From Microbulbifer bruguierae (GTDB taxonomy: Bacteria > Pseudomonadota > Gammaproteobacteria > Pseudomonadales > Cellvibrionaceae): a stretch of DNA of 64,000 bases. The first letter of the stretch is position 1, and each line of letters opens with the position of its first letter. Under the pieces are notes generated by a model that was given only the letters and a program-made list of their open reading frames with translations, was not told the origin of the DNA and ran no database searches. The DNA lies in contig NZ_CP118605.1 of assembly GCF_029869925.1 (NCBI RefSeq), forward strand, positions 1,364,001-1,428,000, written 5' to 3'. This document shows, piece after piece, positions 1 through 8,361 of the stretch. The translations under genes were made by a program, and so were the position numbers.

Positions 1-124
1 GGTAGTACCCGGCCGCGCCAGGCGCACTGCACAAAATACCGACACCCCCAAGCAGGAAAAACTGAATGGCATCGAAGGCAGCGAAAGCACTTGACCGAAA
101 GTGACCAGAGACGAGGAATTTCAT
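1..124 (-). CDS. Partial CDS, N-terminus of an unrecognised, probably membrane protein
   Basis: Reading leftwards from an ATG at 124 there is an unbroken 41-codon frame running off the window edge. A GGAG sequence lies about six bases before the ATG, which supports the start. The visible peptide begins MKFLVSGHFRSSAF and becomes hydrophobic and glycine-rich from about residue 14, as in a first transmembrane segment. It would be divergently transcribed from the acyl-CoA dehydrogenase gene, with about 125 bp between the two starts. I do not recognise the family from this fragment, and the frame could be chance. Confidence 0.4.
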   Translation of the reverse strand, partial: MKFLVSGHFRSSAFAAFDAIQFFLLGGVGILCSAPGAAGYY

Positions 125-249
125 AATCGCTCCGGCTACGCAGCCATCGCGGCCTGTATAGCCATTACCTGAAAGATCATTGCCACTCCGCACCGCCCCT
201 GCTTACTCTGAAACCACTGAAGATGTAACTCGAATACAGTGGAGCAATT

Positions 250-2058
250 ATGAGTGAGCAGTACCTTAAAGAGCGGGATATCGAGTTTCTGCTGTACGAA
301 TTTCTCGATACCGAGGCGTTGTTGCAACGCCCCCGTTACCGCGAGCACTCCCGTGAAGTGTTCAACGCGACGCTACTCACCGCCCAGGCCATCGCGGAAA
401 AATATTTTGCCAACCACTACGCCAAGGGCGACGCCTGCGAGCCCACCTTCGATGGCGACACGGTCACCCTGATCCCGGAAACACGCGAGGCATGGAAGGC
501 GTTTACCGACGCCGGTTTTCTCGCTGCCCACTACGATTTCGAAGAAGGGGGTATGCAGCTCCCAGAGATTATTCTGCGCAGCGCCATGGCCTATATCAAC
601 GCTGCCAACGTGAGCAGTGCGGCCTACCCTTTCCTTACACTCGGTGCTGCCAACCTGGTGCGCAGTTTTGCCAGTACCGAACTCAAGGAGCGCTACCTGC
701 CGCCGATGATGGACGGCCGCTACGCTGGCACCATGGCACTCACCGAACCGGACCAGGGTTCAGCCCTCGCCGATATCCGCACCACCGCCACCCCCGCGGA
801 CGATGGCAGCTACCGTATTCACGGACAGAAAATGTTTATATCCGGTGGCGACCAGTCGATGACGGAAAATATCGTGCATATGGTACTGGCGCGCATCAAA
901 GGCGCACCGGTGGGCGTTAAGGGGATATCACTGTTTCTGGTGCCGAAATTTATACCCGCGGCTGACGGAAGCGAAGCAACCCGCAACGATGTACAGCTTG
1001 CAGGCCTGCTGCACAAGATGGGCTACCGCAATACCACCTCAACGGTACTCAGTTTTGGTGAAAACGGCGGTGCCGTGGGCTACCTGGTGGGCGAAGCCCA
1101 CAAGGGCCTCAGCTATATGTTCCAGCTGATGAACGAAGCGCGTATCGGCGTTGGTACCGGTGCCGCAGTACTCGGCTACCGCGGCTATCAGCATGCACTG
1201 CAATATGCCAAAGAACGCCCCCAGGGCCGCCTGCCCTCCAACCGCGACCCGCAATCGAGACAAGTGTCCATCATCCAGCACGCCGATGTACGACGTATGT
1301 TGCTGATGCAGAAAAGTTACGTCGAGGGAGGGCTGGCGCTGTGCTTTTACGCCTCATCCCTGTTTGAGGATGCGCACACCGCGGAATCAGAAAGCGAACG
1401 ACAGCAGGCCGCAACCCTGCTTGACCTGCTCACGCCCATCGTCAAGTCCTGGCCATCCAAGTACTGCCTAAAAGCCAACGATCTGGCGATTCAGGTTCTC
1501 GGCGGTTCCGGCTATATCCGCGAATACCCGCTGGAACAGCTCTACCGCGACAACCGGCTGAACCCGATTCACGAGGGCACTGAAGGTATTCAGGCAGTGG
1601 ACCTGCTGGGACGCAAGGTGCCCGGCAACGATATGGCCGGCTACAAACTGCTGGTGGAAGCGATTGAAAAAACGCTGCGGGAATGTACCGGCAACAGCAC
1701 CCTGGAAACACTGGCAGACGCATTGAAAAACGCGCTGAGCCAACTGAACGGCGTCACGGAAAATCTGCTGGGGCAGATGATAGCGAATACCGATCGGGGA
1801 CTGGCCAATGCCAGCCTGTATCTGGATACGTTCGGCCGGGTGGTGGTGAGCTGGATCTGGCTCCGTCAGGCGGTTATCGCATCACGAAAACTACACGCGG
1901 AAACCGCACCCAGCGATGAAGAGCAGAATTTCTACCGGGGCAAACTACAAGCCGCACATTTCTATATTGAGTGGGAGCTCCCGGAAATTCAGCCACAAAT
2001 TGCGCTGCTGCAATCGGGCAATCCGGTGCCATTTGAGATGCAGGAGGATTGGTTCTAA
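250..2058 (+). CDS. Acyl-CoA dehydrogenase, long DmdC-like type with extra C-terminal domain
   Basis: FAD-dependent alpha,beta-dehydrogenation of an acyl-CoA in the cytoplasm. The 602 residues are longer than classical ~380-residue acyl-CoA dehydrogenases and match the ~600-residue group that includes 3-methylmercaptopropionyl-CoA dehydrogenase (DmdC) and many Pseudomonas FadE-like proteins. Visible landmarks are the flavin/substrate segment LTEPDQGSALADIRTTA and, further on, GGSGYIREYPLEQLYRD followed by HEGTEGIQAVDLLGRK, the C-terminal active-site region of the family. The last ~130 residues form the helical tail typical of long members. The ATG at 250 is preceded by GGAGCAATT. Substrate cannot be read from sequence; no other dmd or beta-oxidation gene is adjacent. 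Confidence 0.88.
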   Translation: MSEQYLKERDIEFLLYEFLDTEALLQRPRYREHSREVFNATLLTAQAIAEKYFANHYAKGDACEPTFDGDTVTLIPETREAWKAFTDAGFLAAHYDFEEGGMQLPEIILRSAMAYINAANVSSAAYPFLTLGAANLVRSFASTELKERYLPPMMDGRYAGTMALTEPDQGSALADIRTTATPADDGSYRIHGQKMFISGGDQSMTENIVHMVLARIKGAPVGVKGISLFLVPKFIPAADGSEATRNDVQLAGLLHKMGYRNTTSTVLSFGENGGAVGYLVGEAHKGLSYMFQLMNEARIGVGTGAAVLGYRGYQHALQYAKERPQGRLPSNRDPQSRQVSIIQHADVRRMLLMQKSYVEGGLALCFYASSLFEDAHTAESESERQQAATLLDLLTPIVKSWPSKYCLKANDLAIQVLGGSGYIREYPLEQLYRDNRLNPIHEGTEGIQAVDLLGRKVPGNDMAGYKLLVEAIEKTLRECTGNSTLETLADALKNALSQLNGVTENLLGQMIANTDRGLANASLYLDTFGRVVVSWIWLRQAVIASRKLHAETAPSDEEQNFYRGKLQAAHFYIEWELPEIQPQIALLQSGNPVPFEMQEDWF

Positions 2059-2078
2059 ACCAGTCTTCGCGTAAAAGA

Positions 2079-2921
2079 CTAGCGCTCCCCGCGCGACTGC
2101 TCCCGCTGCAGGTGCGCCACCGCTTCGCGCATGGTCGCCACCCAGTAGCGGTCAGGGTGTGCCGCCAGGTGTTCGAGCAAGGCTCGATGGGCATCGGCAG
2201 AAACAGTAATGTAATCGCCTCCCACGCCGTGAAACATAAAGCCTACCAGGCTGTGATTTTCCCGCGCCGCTTCCACAACTGCGATCAGCTGCGCTGCACT
2301 TTTTTCCGCACCATCGAAAGAAGCGATACGATAAAAGTCGCTGTTGCCGGGCTGGTGTTGACCGTCGATGGAAAACAATCGCGCCGCGGACACCAGTTTC
2401 TTAAGTCCGGGAATCACATCCTCACCACCCGCGATCATATCGCCGCAGGGGTAGGCAAAGGTGCGCTGTTGTTGGCCATCGATAGCCTCAAGCATGCTGT
2501 TGGTAACCTGCACCTCATCCAGGAACTGTTCCAGGGTATACCCGTCGAGATCCTGCCAGGGCTTGACCCAATCGCGATTGGAGATTGACTTGCGACACGG
2601 GTGATAGAGCATGTGGTTGCCAAGCTCGTGCCCACGCCGGGCAGCCTGGCGCCACTCGTCCAGGCGCATGCGAATGGCGGGGCGCGCTCCGCTGACGTAG
2701 AAGGTCGCAGGCAGGTTGCGCTGATTCAATTGAGGAATGGCGATATCCAGATGCGAGTCCAGTGCATCGTCATAGGTGAGCACCACCGCCACGTCCGCAC
2801 CACCGGGCCAGGGGGAGATCGCTGGTGAGGCATCCACAAATGTGCCTGAGGTTGAGGTCAGAACTGCAAAAAATACCGGCAAAAAACCGCTGAGGAGTGC
2901 CCTTTTTGCTGGAGAAAACAT
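2079..2921 (-). CDS. Secreted polysaccharide deacetylase family protein (NodB fold)
   Basis: Predicted exported carbohydrate esterase family 4-like hydrolase removing acetyl groups from a polysaccharide or cell-wall glycan. Residues 1-30 form a signal peptide. The NodB motifs are present: TYDDALDSH at residues 49-57 with the paired Asp, the metal-binding NHMLYHP with His103 and His107, a FAYPCGD motif, and a late FMFHGVGGDY His motif. The first motif reads TYDD rather than the common TFDDG, so activity may be unusual. It begins only 35 bp after the PhoQ-like kinase gene on the same strand and is probably the last gene of that operon, making it a candidate envelope-remodelling output. Substrate unknown. 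Confidence 0.8.
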   Translation of the reverse strand: MFSPAKRALLSGFLPVFFAVLTSTSGTFVDASPAISPWPGGADVAVVLTYDDALDSHLDIAIPQLNQRNLPATFYVSGARPAIRMRLDEWRQAARRGHELGNHMLYHPCRKSISNRDWVKPWQDLDGYTLEQFLDEVQVTNSMLEAIDGQQQRTFAYPCGDMIAGGEDVIPGLKKLVSAARLFSIDGQHQPGNSDFYRIASFDGAEKSAAQLIAVVEAARENHSLVGFMFHGVGGDYITVSADAHRALLEHLAAHPDRYWVATMREAVAHLQREQSRGER

Positions 2922-2956
2922 GCGATATCCCTATTTATTATTGATGTTATATCCGC

Positions 2957-4510
2957 TTACAACACAACCCGCAGGGTAAGCCCTCCGAGATTTTCGAGGC
3001 CTCGTTGCGCGGGAGGCACTATGGCAATTTCGCCGTGGTAACTCTCTACGATATCTACCACCACCGCAAGTCCGATACCCTGTCCCTGCTGTTGCTGGTC
3101 CGCACGCACCCCTCGCTGAATTACCTGCTGCCACTGAGCTTCGCTGAGCCCGGGACCATTGTCGGCAATAACAATTTCCAGGCCGCGGTCATTGGCACCG
3201 TTACTGATTTTTGCCAGTAACTTGCCACCGCCATATTTGTAACCGTTATCCAGTAGATTACCGAGCATTTCCATCAGGTCCCCCTCATCGCCATAGAACA
3301 GCACGGCATCGTCACACAACAGCTCCGCATCCACGTGCTTTTCGCGATAGACCTTGTCGAGGGCGGTAAAAATTTTTTCTGCCAGCGGCTGCACGGCCAC
3401 GCCTCGCAGAATGGATTTGGGGGAACCCGCCACAGCGCGTTTCAGTTGATAACTGATGATGCTGTCCATGCGCTGAACCTGCTCCGCCAGCGCTGACTGT
3501 GCACCTCGGGGATCACGCGTTACGTCCATGCCTTTCAGCACGGCAAGCGGTGTTTTCAGGCTGTGAGCAAGATCCGCCAGTGTATGCCGGGTCTTTTCCC
3601 GCTGGCGACGTTCATTTTCGATCAACAGGTTGAGGTTGTCGGTGAGTGGTACCAGCTCCCGGGGAAAATTGCCCTGCAGGGTATCACTGCCGCCCTGTTG
3701 CATATTTTTCAGCGCGCGTGCGACCCCTCGCAGTGGTGCCAGCCCCCAGCGCAACACCAGCAACTGCACCGCGATCAAAGCCAGGGAACCGAGGGCCAGC
3801 CAGCGCCACAGGGTACTGTTGAATTGGTTGACCTGGGCATACAGTGGTGTCGCATCCTCCAGAACCATGAAGGTGAATTGCAGTTCACTGTCCAGTCCCC
3901 AGGCAATACCCTGACGAAAGCTGCTGTAGGCGGCAGTGTTACCCGGCAAATGAATTTCTGCGAAAACCTGTTGCCCCTGACGCAGGGGCAACGGCAGCGG
4001 TGTAGTGGAAAAGTTGGGCAGGCTGAGTGCCGATTGCGAGCGCCAGATCACCCGCCCGCGTGCATCGATCACCGCGCCGATCAGACCGGAATCCGGCTGG
4101 TTGAAACGTTGCTCCGGTAAAATGTACGGCAGCTGCAGGCTGTCCCCGTCCGGCTCGGCAACGGCCAGCAGGGTGTAGATATGCACCTGCAGTTCACGGG
4201 CTTTGGCCTCGTCAAGGGAAGTGCGGTAAGCCCGCTCAAGCACACCGGAAAGTACCGCGAGAAAAACCAGCAGCACCAGCGTCGCCATCAGGGACAGGCG
4301 CCCGGACAGCGAGTGCCACCAGCGGGATAGAGGGTGCCACCAGCGGGATAACGGGTGCCACCAGCGGGATAACGGGTGCCACCAGCGGGATAACGGGTGC
4401 CACCAGCGGGATAAACGGTGCCACCAGCGAGACAGAACCTGAAGCCCGCGCGTCAACAAGGAATCAGTCCGCAGCGCTGAATCGGTAGCCGCGACCACGC
4501 AGCGTCTCAA
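2957..4510 (-). CDS. PhoQ-like sensor histidine kinase with N-terminal LSRWWHP repeats
   Basis: Membrane sensor kinase paired with the upstream OmpR-family regulator. In order: a basic N-terminal stretch with six seven-residue repeats (LSRWWHP type, about residues 26-67), a first membrane helix (~residues 73-95), a periplasmic sensor region of ~140 residues, a second helix (~235-255), a HisKA motif DLAHSLKTPLAVL with the phospho-acceptor His at residue 316, and an ATPase domain with N box (NLLDNGYKYGG), G1 (DNGPGL) and G2 (GQGIGLAV). The HSLKTPLAVL wording is that of PhoQ. The start is uncertain: the frame opens with TTG at 4510, overlapping the regulator by 47 bp; a TTG near 4460, just after the regulator stop, is an alternative. 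Either start retains the repeats. Confidence 0.85.
   Translation of the reverse strand: MRRCVVAATDSALRTDSLLTRGLQVLSRWWHRLSRWWHPLSRWWHPLSRWWHPLSRWWHPLSRWWHSLSGRLSLMATLVLLVFLAVLSGVLERAYRTSLDEAKARELQVHIYTLLAVAEPDGDSLQLPYILPEQRFNQPDSGLIGAVIDARGRVIWRSQSALSLPNFSTTPLPLPLRQGQQVFAEIHLPGNTAAYSSFRQGIAWGLDSELQFTFMVLEDATPLYAQVNQFNSTLWRWLALGSLALIAVQLLVLRWGLAPLRGVARALKNMQQGGSDTLQGNFPRELVPLTDNLNLLIENERRQREKTRHTLADLAHSLKTPLAVLKGMDVTRDPRGAQSALAEQVQRMDSIISYQLKRAVAGSPKSILRGVAVQPLAEKIFTALDKVYREKHVDAELLCDDAVLFYGDEGDLMEMLGNLLDNGYKYGGGKLLAKISNGANDRGLEIVIADNGPGLSEAQWQQVIQRGVRADQQQQGQGIGLAVVVDIVESYHGEIAIVPPAQRGLENLGGLTLRVVL
4313..4435. repeat. Six tandem 21-bp repeats inside the histidine kinase gene
   Basis: The unit GTGCCACCAGCGGGATAAC (plus two bases) starts at 4313, 4334, 4355, 4376, 4397 and 4418. 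The middle copies are nearly identical; the outermost ones are diverged. Because 21 is a multiple of three, copy-number change would add or remove LSRWWHP heptads without a frameshift. Confidence 0.95.
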
Positions 4511-5138
4511 TGGGTTTCATCCCACCGGCGGCATCCAGTTTTTTGCGCAGACGGCCGATAAACACTTCAATCACATTACTGTCGCGGTCGCAGTCCTGTT
4601 CGTAAATGTGTTCGGTCAATGTGGTTTTGGACACCACTTCATCCGGGTGCAGCATCAGGTATTCCAGTACCTTGTATTCGAAGGACGTAAGTTCCAGCTC
4701 ACTACCGGAAACACTCACCCGCTGGGAACTGGTGTCCAACTGGATAGCCCCGGCGGTGATGGTGGGAGAAGAAAAGCCAGCAGAGCGGCGCACCAGCGCA
4801 TTCAGCCGCGCCAGTAATTCTTCGGTGTGAAACGGTTTGGTGAGGTAATCGTCACCGCCCGCCTCCAGGCCGCGCACCCGCTCCTGCCAGTGGCCGCGAG
4901 CGGTGAGAATCAGGATGGGAAAGTGCCGCGCTTCTTTGCGCAGGGTTTCGATAACGTTGATACCGTCGATTTTCGGCAGGCCCAGATCCAATACCGCCAC
5001 ATCGTAGGGATATTCCCGGCCCAGATACAGAGCCTCTTCACCGTCCGGTGCTTCATCTACGGTGTAGCCGGCTTTACGTAGTGACGCCGCCAGCTGCTCA
5101 CGTAAAAGGTGTTCGTCTTCAACCAGAAGTGCGCGCAT
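4464..5138 (-). CDS. PhoP-like response regulator (OmpR/PhoB family)
   Basis: Two-component DNA-binding regulator of 224 residues. The receiver domain occupies residues 1-~115 with acidic residues near position 8, phospho-acceptor Asp51 in VAVLDLGLPK, and the conserved KPF Lys near 101. The winged-helix DNA-binding domain follows (~125-222), with SNVIEVFIGRLRKKL and the terminal TLRGRGYRFS. Spacing and wording resemble PhoP and QseB. It is followed by, and overlaps, the kinase gene. The PepSY gene ends 57 bp before its start, so it probably belongs to one operon with the two small envelope genes. Its regulon is not readable here. Confidence 0.9.
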   Translation of the reverse strand: MRALLVEDEHLLREQLAASLRKAGYTVDEAPDGEEALYLGREYPYDVAVLDLGLPKIDGINVIETLRKEARHFPILILTARGHWQERVRGLEAGGDDYLTKPFHTEELLARLNALVRRSAGFSSPTITAGAIQLDTSSQRVSVSGSELELTSFEYKVLEYLMLHPDEVVSKTTLTEHIYEQDCDRDSNVIEVFIGRLRKKLDAAGGMKPIETLRGRGYRFSAAD

Positions 5139-5195
5139 ACATTATCCTCTTGTCCAGATGGTCAGGTGCGGACGGCAAAGAAACGGGTACCGTGA

Positions 5196-5537
5196 TCAGC
5201 GGGATATCTGCCCTGTCTGCTTGTCCACGAACACCACATAGACCTGACTTTTTTCGGAAAGTCCCTTCACTCTGAATACAGAGCGGCCATCTCGCTGCAC
5301 CTCTTTGATCGCCAGGATCTTGCCACCGAATCGGCGCTTCACCAACGCCGCGGCCTGGTCCCTGGAAATCCCCTTATTCTGCACACGCATGGTGGCCAGG
5401 GGCTGCACATTCAGTGAATGCCCCGGCCGATAGCCGTTTGTGTCCGGCCCGGCGGCGAGCAGCGGGCCAGCCAATAATGCGGCAAACAATCCGGTAATCA
5501 GTGCATACGCGGCCAGAGGGGCAGCGGAGAATTTCAC
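5196..5537 (-). CDS. Small exported PepSY-domain protein
   Basis: A 113-residue protein with a signal peptide (MKFSAAPLAAYALITGLFAA) and one C-terminal PepSY domain from about residue 60, with the family pattern ISRDQAAALVKRRFGG and a final FVDKQTGQIS strand. I place the start at the GTG at 5537 because AGGAG lies six bases before it and the signal peptide then begins at once; an ATG frame opening at 5582 lacks these features. PepSY domains often act as inhibitors or modulators. Lying directly upstream of a two-component pair, it may modulate the sensor in the periplasm, which is inference. Confidence 0.8.
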   Translation of the reverse strand: MKFSAAPLAAYALITGLFAALLAGPLLAAGPDTNGYRPGHSLNVQPLATMRVQNKGISRDQAAALVKRRFGGKILAIKEVQRDGRSVFRVKGLSEKSQVYVVFVDKQTGQISR

Positions 5538-5578
5538 AATGCAGCTCCTGTTATTTTGAAAGTGCCCGCCAGGCTTTA

Positions 5579-6163
5579 TCAAAGAACCGGCGTTACGTCG
5601 ACACGAACCCGGATTCTATCTCCTGGATGGCGGTCAGTGCGAATCAGAAATTCCTGACCGTTGTAGCGGTAGTTTACGTCATATCCGACCAACTCCCGGC
5701 GACTGCTCACCTGCTCGACAACCTGGCAGCGCTGCTCGGTACCGTAGGTCACTGGCGTATTGTGACGACTGATAGCACTGCCGATCACCGCACCCACCGC
5801 GGCGCCCGCGGCCATACCCGCGCCCTTGTTGCCCGAGTGGTAATGTCTGTGGCGACCATAGCCGTGGCGATATCCCCGCGCGGCATCGCGGCCCACGGCT
5901 GCGCCGATCAGGCCGCCGATAATGGCGCCTGCAGGGGAAGGCTGCTGGTAAGAGACAGTCTGGTCCCAGCACTGGGTGCGGGGTTCTACCATCTGTACAT
6001 CCTGGTAGATGGGGGTAACGCTGGTCACGATGGCATAGTCGTAGCCATCCTGGCCTTCGTAGTAGCCGCTGTCGCCGGCGACGCTGTGGATGCTGACGGT
6101 CGCCAGTGAGGCAGTCAGGCCCACAAAGGCCAACCGCTTGAAGAGTTTGTGAATCTTGACCAT
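5579..6163 (-). CDS. Glycine-zipper envelope protein (17-kDa antigen-like)
   Basis: 194 residues with a signal peptide ending near the AGD at residue 30. The central region (about 78-132) holds two Gly/Ala-rich zipper segments, AGAIIGGLIGAAVGRDAA and GAGMAAGAAVGAVIGSAIS, separated by a His/Tyr/Arg-rich hinge. This is the layout of the glycine-zipper 2TM proteins related to the rickettsial 17-kDa surface antigen. The C-terminal part (YDVNYRYNGQEF...) is the conserved soluble tail of these proteins. GGGAGC precedes the ATG. It heads a minus-strand run into the PepSY gene (41 bp gap) and the two-component genes. Likely an outer-membrane or periplasmic stress-related structural protein. Confidence 0.82.
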   Translation of the reverse strand: MVKIHKLFKRLAFVGLTASLATVSIHSVAGDSGYYEGQDGYDYAIVTSVTPIYQDVQMVEPRTQCWDQTVSYQQPSPAGAIIGGLIGAAVGRDAARGYRHGYGRHRHYHSGNKGAGMAAGAAVGAVIGSAISRHNTPVTYGTEQRCQVVEQVSSRRELVGYDVNYRYNGQEFLIRTDRHPGDRIRVRVDVTPVL

Positions 6164-6340
6164 GTTCGATGCTCCCTGTAACGGACTGCGGCACCCTGCT
6201 GCTAACGCCCCGGCAGTTCCTGCAGTTGGGGCGGGCGCCTTTTACTGGCCTGTTTGGCCGATGGGAGCAATGTACGGCGGTGTGGCTGAATCTTTCCTGA
6301 ACTCAGACACATTTATCTATGTGCGACCCGGTATCTGTAT

Positions 6341-7714
6341 TCAATCCGGGAAACTTTGCGGACCACCGGTCTGTGTAGCGCGCGCGCCCAACCAGCGTTG
6401 GGTCAGGGTACCCGCGGTCATGGCACCGTTGACGTTCAGGGCGGTGCGAGCCATATCAATCATGGGTTCTACGGAGATCAGCAGTGCCGCAATCTGCACA
6501 GGCAGTCCCATAGTAGGCAGTACGACCAGGGCAGCGAAGGTGGCCCCGCCGCCGACACCAGCGATACCGAAAGAGCTGATCACAATCACTGCAATCAGCG
6601 ACAGTAGCCACACAGGATCAAACACATGGATACCCAGGGGCACGGCCACCATGACCGCCAGCATCGCCGGGTAGATACCGGCACAGCCATTCTGGCCGAT
6701 GGTGGCACCGAAGGAGGCGGAAAAGTTGGCGATGGCCGGGGAGATTTTCAGCTCATCGATCTGGGTTTCGACATTCAGAGGAATGGTCGCCGCGCTCGAG
6801 CGGGAGCTGAATGCAAACACCAGCACCGGCCAGACTTTGGCAAAAAAGTGCAACGGGCTGATCCCGTTCACCAGTAACAGCAATCCGTGTACTACGAACA
6901 TCAAGGCGATGGCCACAAACGAAGCGAGCACAAAATTGAACAGGTTGAATATGTCGGCCCAACTGGATTTGGCAATCAGCGCCGTCACCAGCGCCATCAC
7001 CCCATAAGGGGTAAACGCCATAATCAGGCGCACCAGTTTCATGATCCAGGCCTGGGCCACCGACACAAACTGTTCAATAGCCGCGCCCTGCTCTGGATTA
7101 TCCCGACGCACCGCGAGCGCTGCCAACCCAAGCAGTACGGCAAAAATCACCACGGCGATCACCGAGGTATCCCGCTGCCCGGCCAGGTCGGCGAAAATGT
7201 TGCGTGAAATAAATGAAGTGAGAATTTCCGGAATACTGAGATCGGCAACACGACCGATGCGCTCGTTCAGCACTTCCACCCGCGCGGCTTCCCGTGCACC
7301 TTCCACCAACCCGTCTGCGGTCAGCCCGAACAATTGCGCAATGAGCACACCCATCACTGCTGAAATAGCGGTGGTGCCCAGCAACACAGCGAGGACGGAC
7401 ACACTGATTTTGCCGAGGGAGCGGGTGTTGCTGACCTTCACCACTGCCCCCAGGATACAGACCAGCACCAGCGGCATTACCAGCAGGTGCAGCAGGTTGA
7501 CATAGCCTTCGCCAATCAACCCGACCCAGTCAAGAACGAAGGGAATATCCACACCCCAGCCTTCCGCCAGATGCATGAACCCACCCAACAGAACCCCCAG
7601 CAACAGGCCCGCAAATACTGCGGGAGCCAGTGAATTGCGACTGCGATGCCAGCGCGCCAGTGGCCACATCAGGAAAAAGTAAAACGCCAGAAGGAGCAAT
7701 GCACTCAATTGCAT
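6341..7714 (-). CDS. tcyP: L-cystine symporter, dicarboxylate/cation symporter family
   Basis: Inner-membrane sodium- or proton-coupled uptake of L-cystine, inferred from close resemblance of the whole 457-residue protein to TcyP (YdjN). Shared stretches include GEGYVNLLHLLVMPLV, AFSSRSSAATIPLNVE (the serine-rich re-entrant loop), SFGATIGQNGCAGIYPAML and the GIAGVGGGATFAAL loop, with LISVEPMIDMARTALNV near the C-terminus. These are hallmarks of the SDF (glutamate transporter) fold. It is monocistronic, between the glycine-zipper operon and the TlpA-like gene. No sulfur-responsive operator is evident in its ~150 bp upstream region. Confidence 0.9.
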   Translation of the reverse strand: MQLSALLLLAFYFFLMWPLARWHRSRNSLAPAVFAGLLLGVLLGGFMHLAEGWGVDIPFVLDWVGLIGEGYVNLLHLLVMPLVLVCILGAVVKVSNTRSLGKISVSVLAVLLGTTAISAVMGVLIAQLFGLTADGLVEGAREAARVEVLNERIGRVADLSIPEILTSFISRNIFADLAGQRDTSVIAVVIFAVLLGLAALAVRRDNPEQGAAIEQFVSVAQAWIMKLVRLIMAFTPYGVMALVTALIAKSSWADIFNLFNFVLASFVAIALMFVVHGLLLLVNGISPLHFFAKVWPVLVFAFSSRSSAATIPLNVETQIDELKISPAIANFSASFGATIGQNGCAGIYPAMLAVMVAVPLGIHVFDPVWLLSLIAVIVISSFGIAGVGGGATFAALVVLPTMGLPVQIAALLISVEPMIDMARTALNVNGAMTAGTLTQRWLGARATQTGGPQSFPD

Positions 7715-7866
7715 GTATTTTTAGTTCCAGTTTGCTGTTTTTACCGACAAAAAACCGAACGCATCCTATCAGTTGGCGCGCATTTCCTTTAAAGACGCTT
7801 TAGTTATAGTTTTAGAAGAGAGAGTTGGGTCAGCAGCCGACCCGTGCCGAAAATGACACCGGCAGA

Positions 7867-8361
7867 CTACTGCGGATGAACAGCGGCTACCGCCTCAGCC
7901 AGAGACGCCACCGATTGCGGGCCGACCAGGGTCTGTCGCCACTGCCCGCGGTCGTCGATGATAAAGGTGGACGGCAACACCTGAGGGACCGCCTGCCCCC
8001 AGCGGCCAGGTGGCGCCGCCGCCAGCAATGGGAATTCGATTTCGAACTTTCGCGCCTGCTCCGTCACCTGCTCCGATGTCAGCTGGTCAAAATTGATCCC
8101 CACAACGATTGCCCGCCCCTTTTGCTCACGGTAGAAGGCGTTAAGTTCGGGGATCTCCTCCCGGCAGGGGGCGCACCACTCCGCCCAATAATTCACCACC
8201 AGAACCTTGCCGGCGGTATCCAGCGAATCACCTTCGAGGGTCTGCAGGCCACCGTTGCGGCCTTCACACCCACCCGCCAGCAGGGTAGCGAGACACAGCG
8301 CAAACAACAGGGCAAATTTTTCAGGAACTCGCGGTACGACTCGAAGATTTGCTGCGGGCAT
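7867..8361 (-). CDS. TlpA/ResA-like thioredoxin-fold lipoprotein or anchored protein
   Basis: A 164-residue periplasmic thiol-disulfide reductase. The N-terminal hydrophobic segment ends in LLAGGC, a near-lipobox, so the protein may be lipidated. The thioredoxin domain carries the redox motif WCAPC in NYWAEWCAPCREEIP, and the cis-proline loop reads VLPSTFIIDDRG. I chose the ATG at 8361, with GGAAG eight bases upstream; a longer open frame extends upstream to 8517 but reads through the adjacent YihY gene. The start overlaps the end of the YihY gene by about 40 bp, so the two are co-transcribed and perhaps translationally coupled. Role may be protein disulfide reduction or cytochrome maturation. 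Confidence 0.85.
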   Translation of the reverse strand: MPAANLRVVPRVPEKFALLFALCLATLLAGGCEGRNGGLQTLEGDSLDTAGKVLVVNYWAEWCAPCREEIPELNAFYREQKGRAIVVGINFDQLTSEQVTEQARKFEIEFPLLAAAPPGRWGQAVPQVLPSTFIIDDRGQWRQTLVGPQSVASLAEAVAAVHPQ

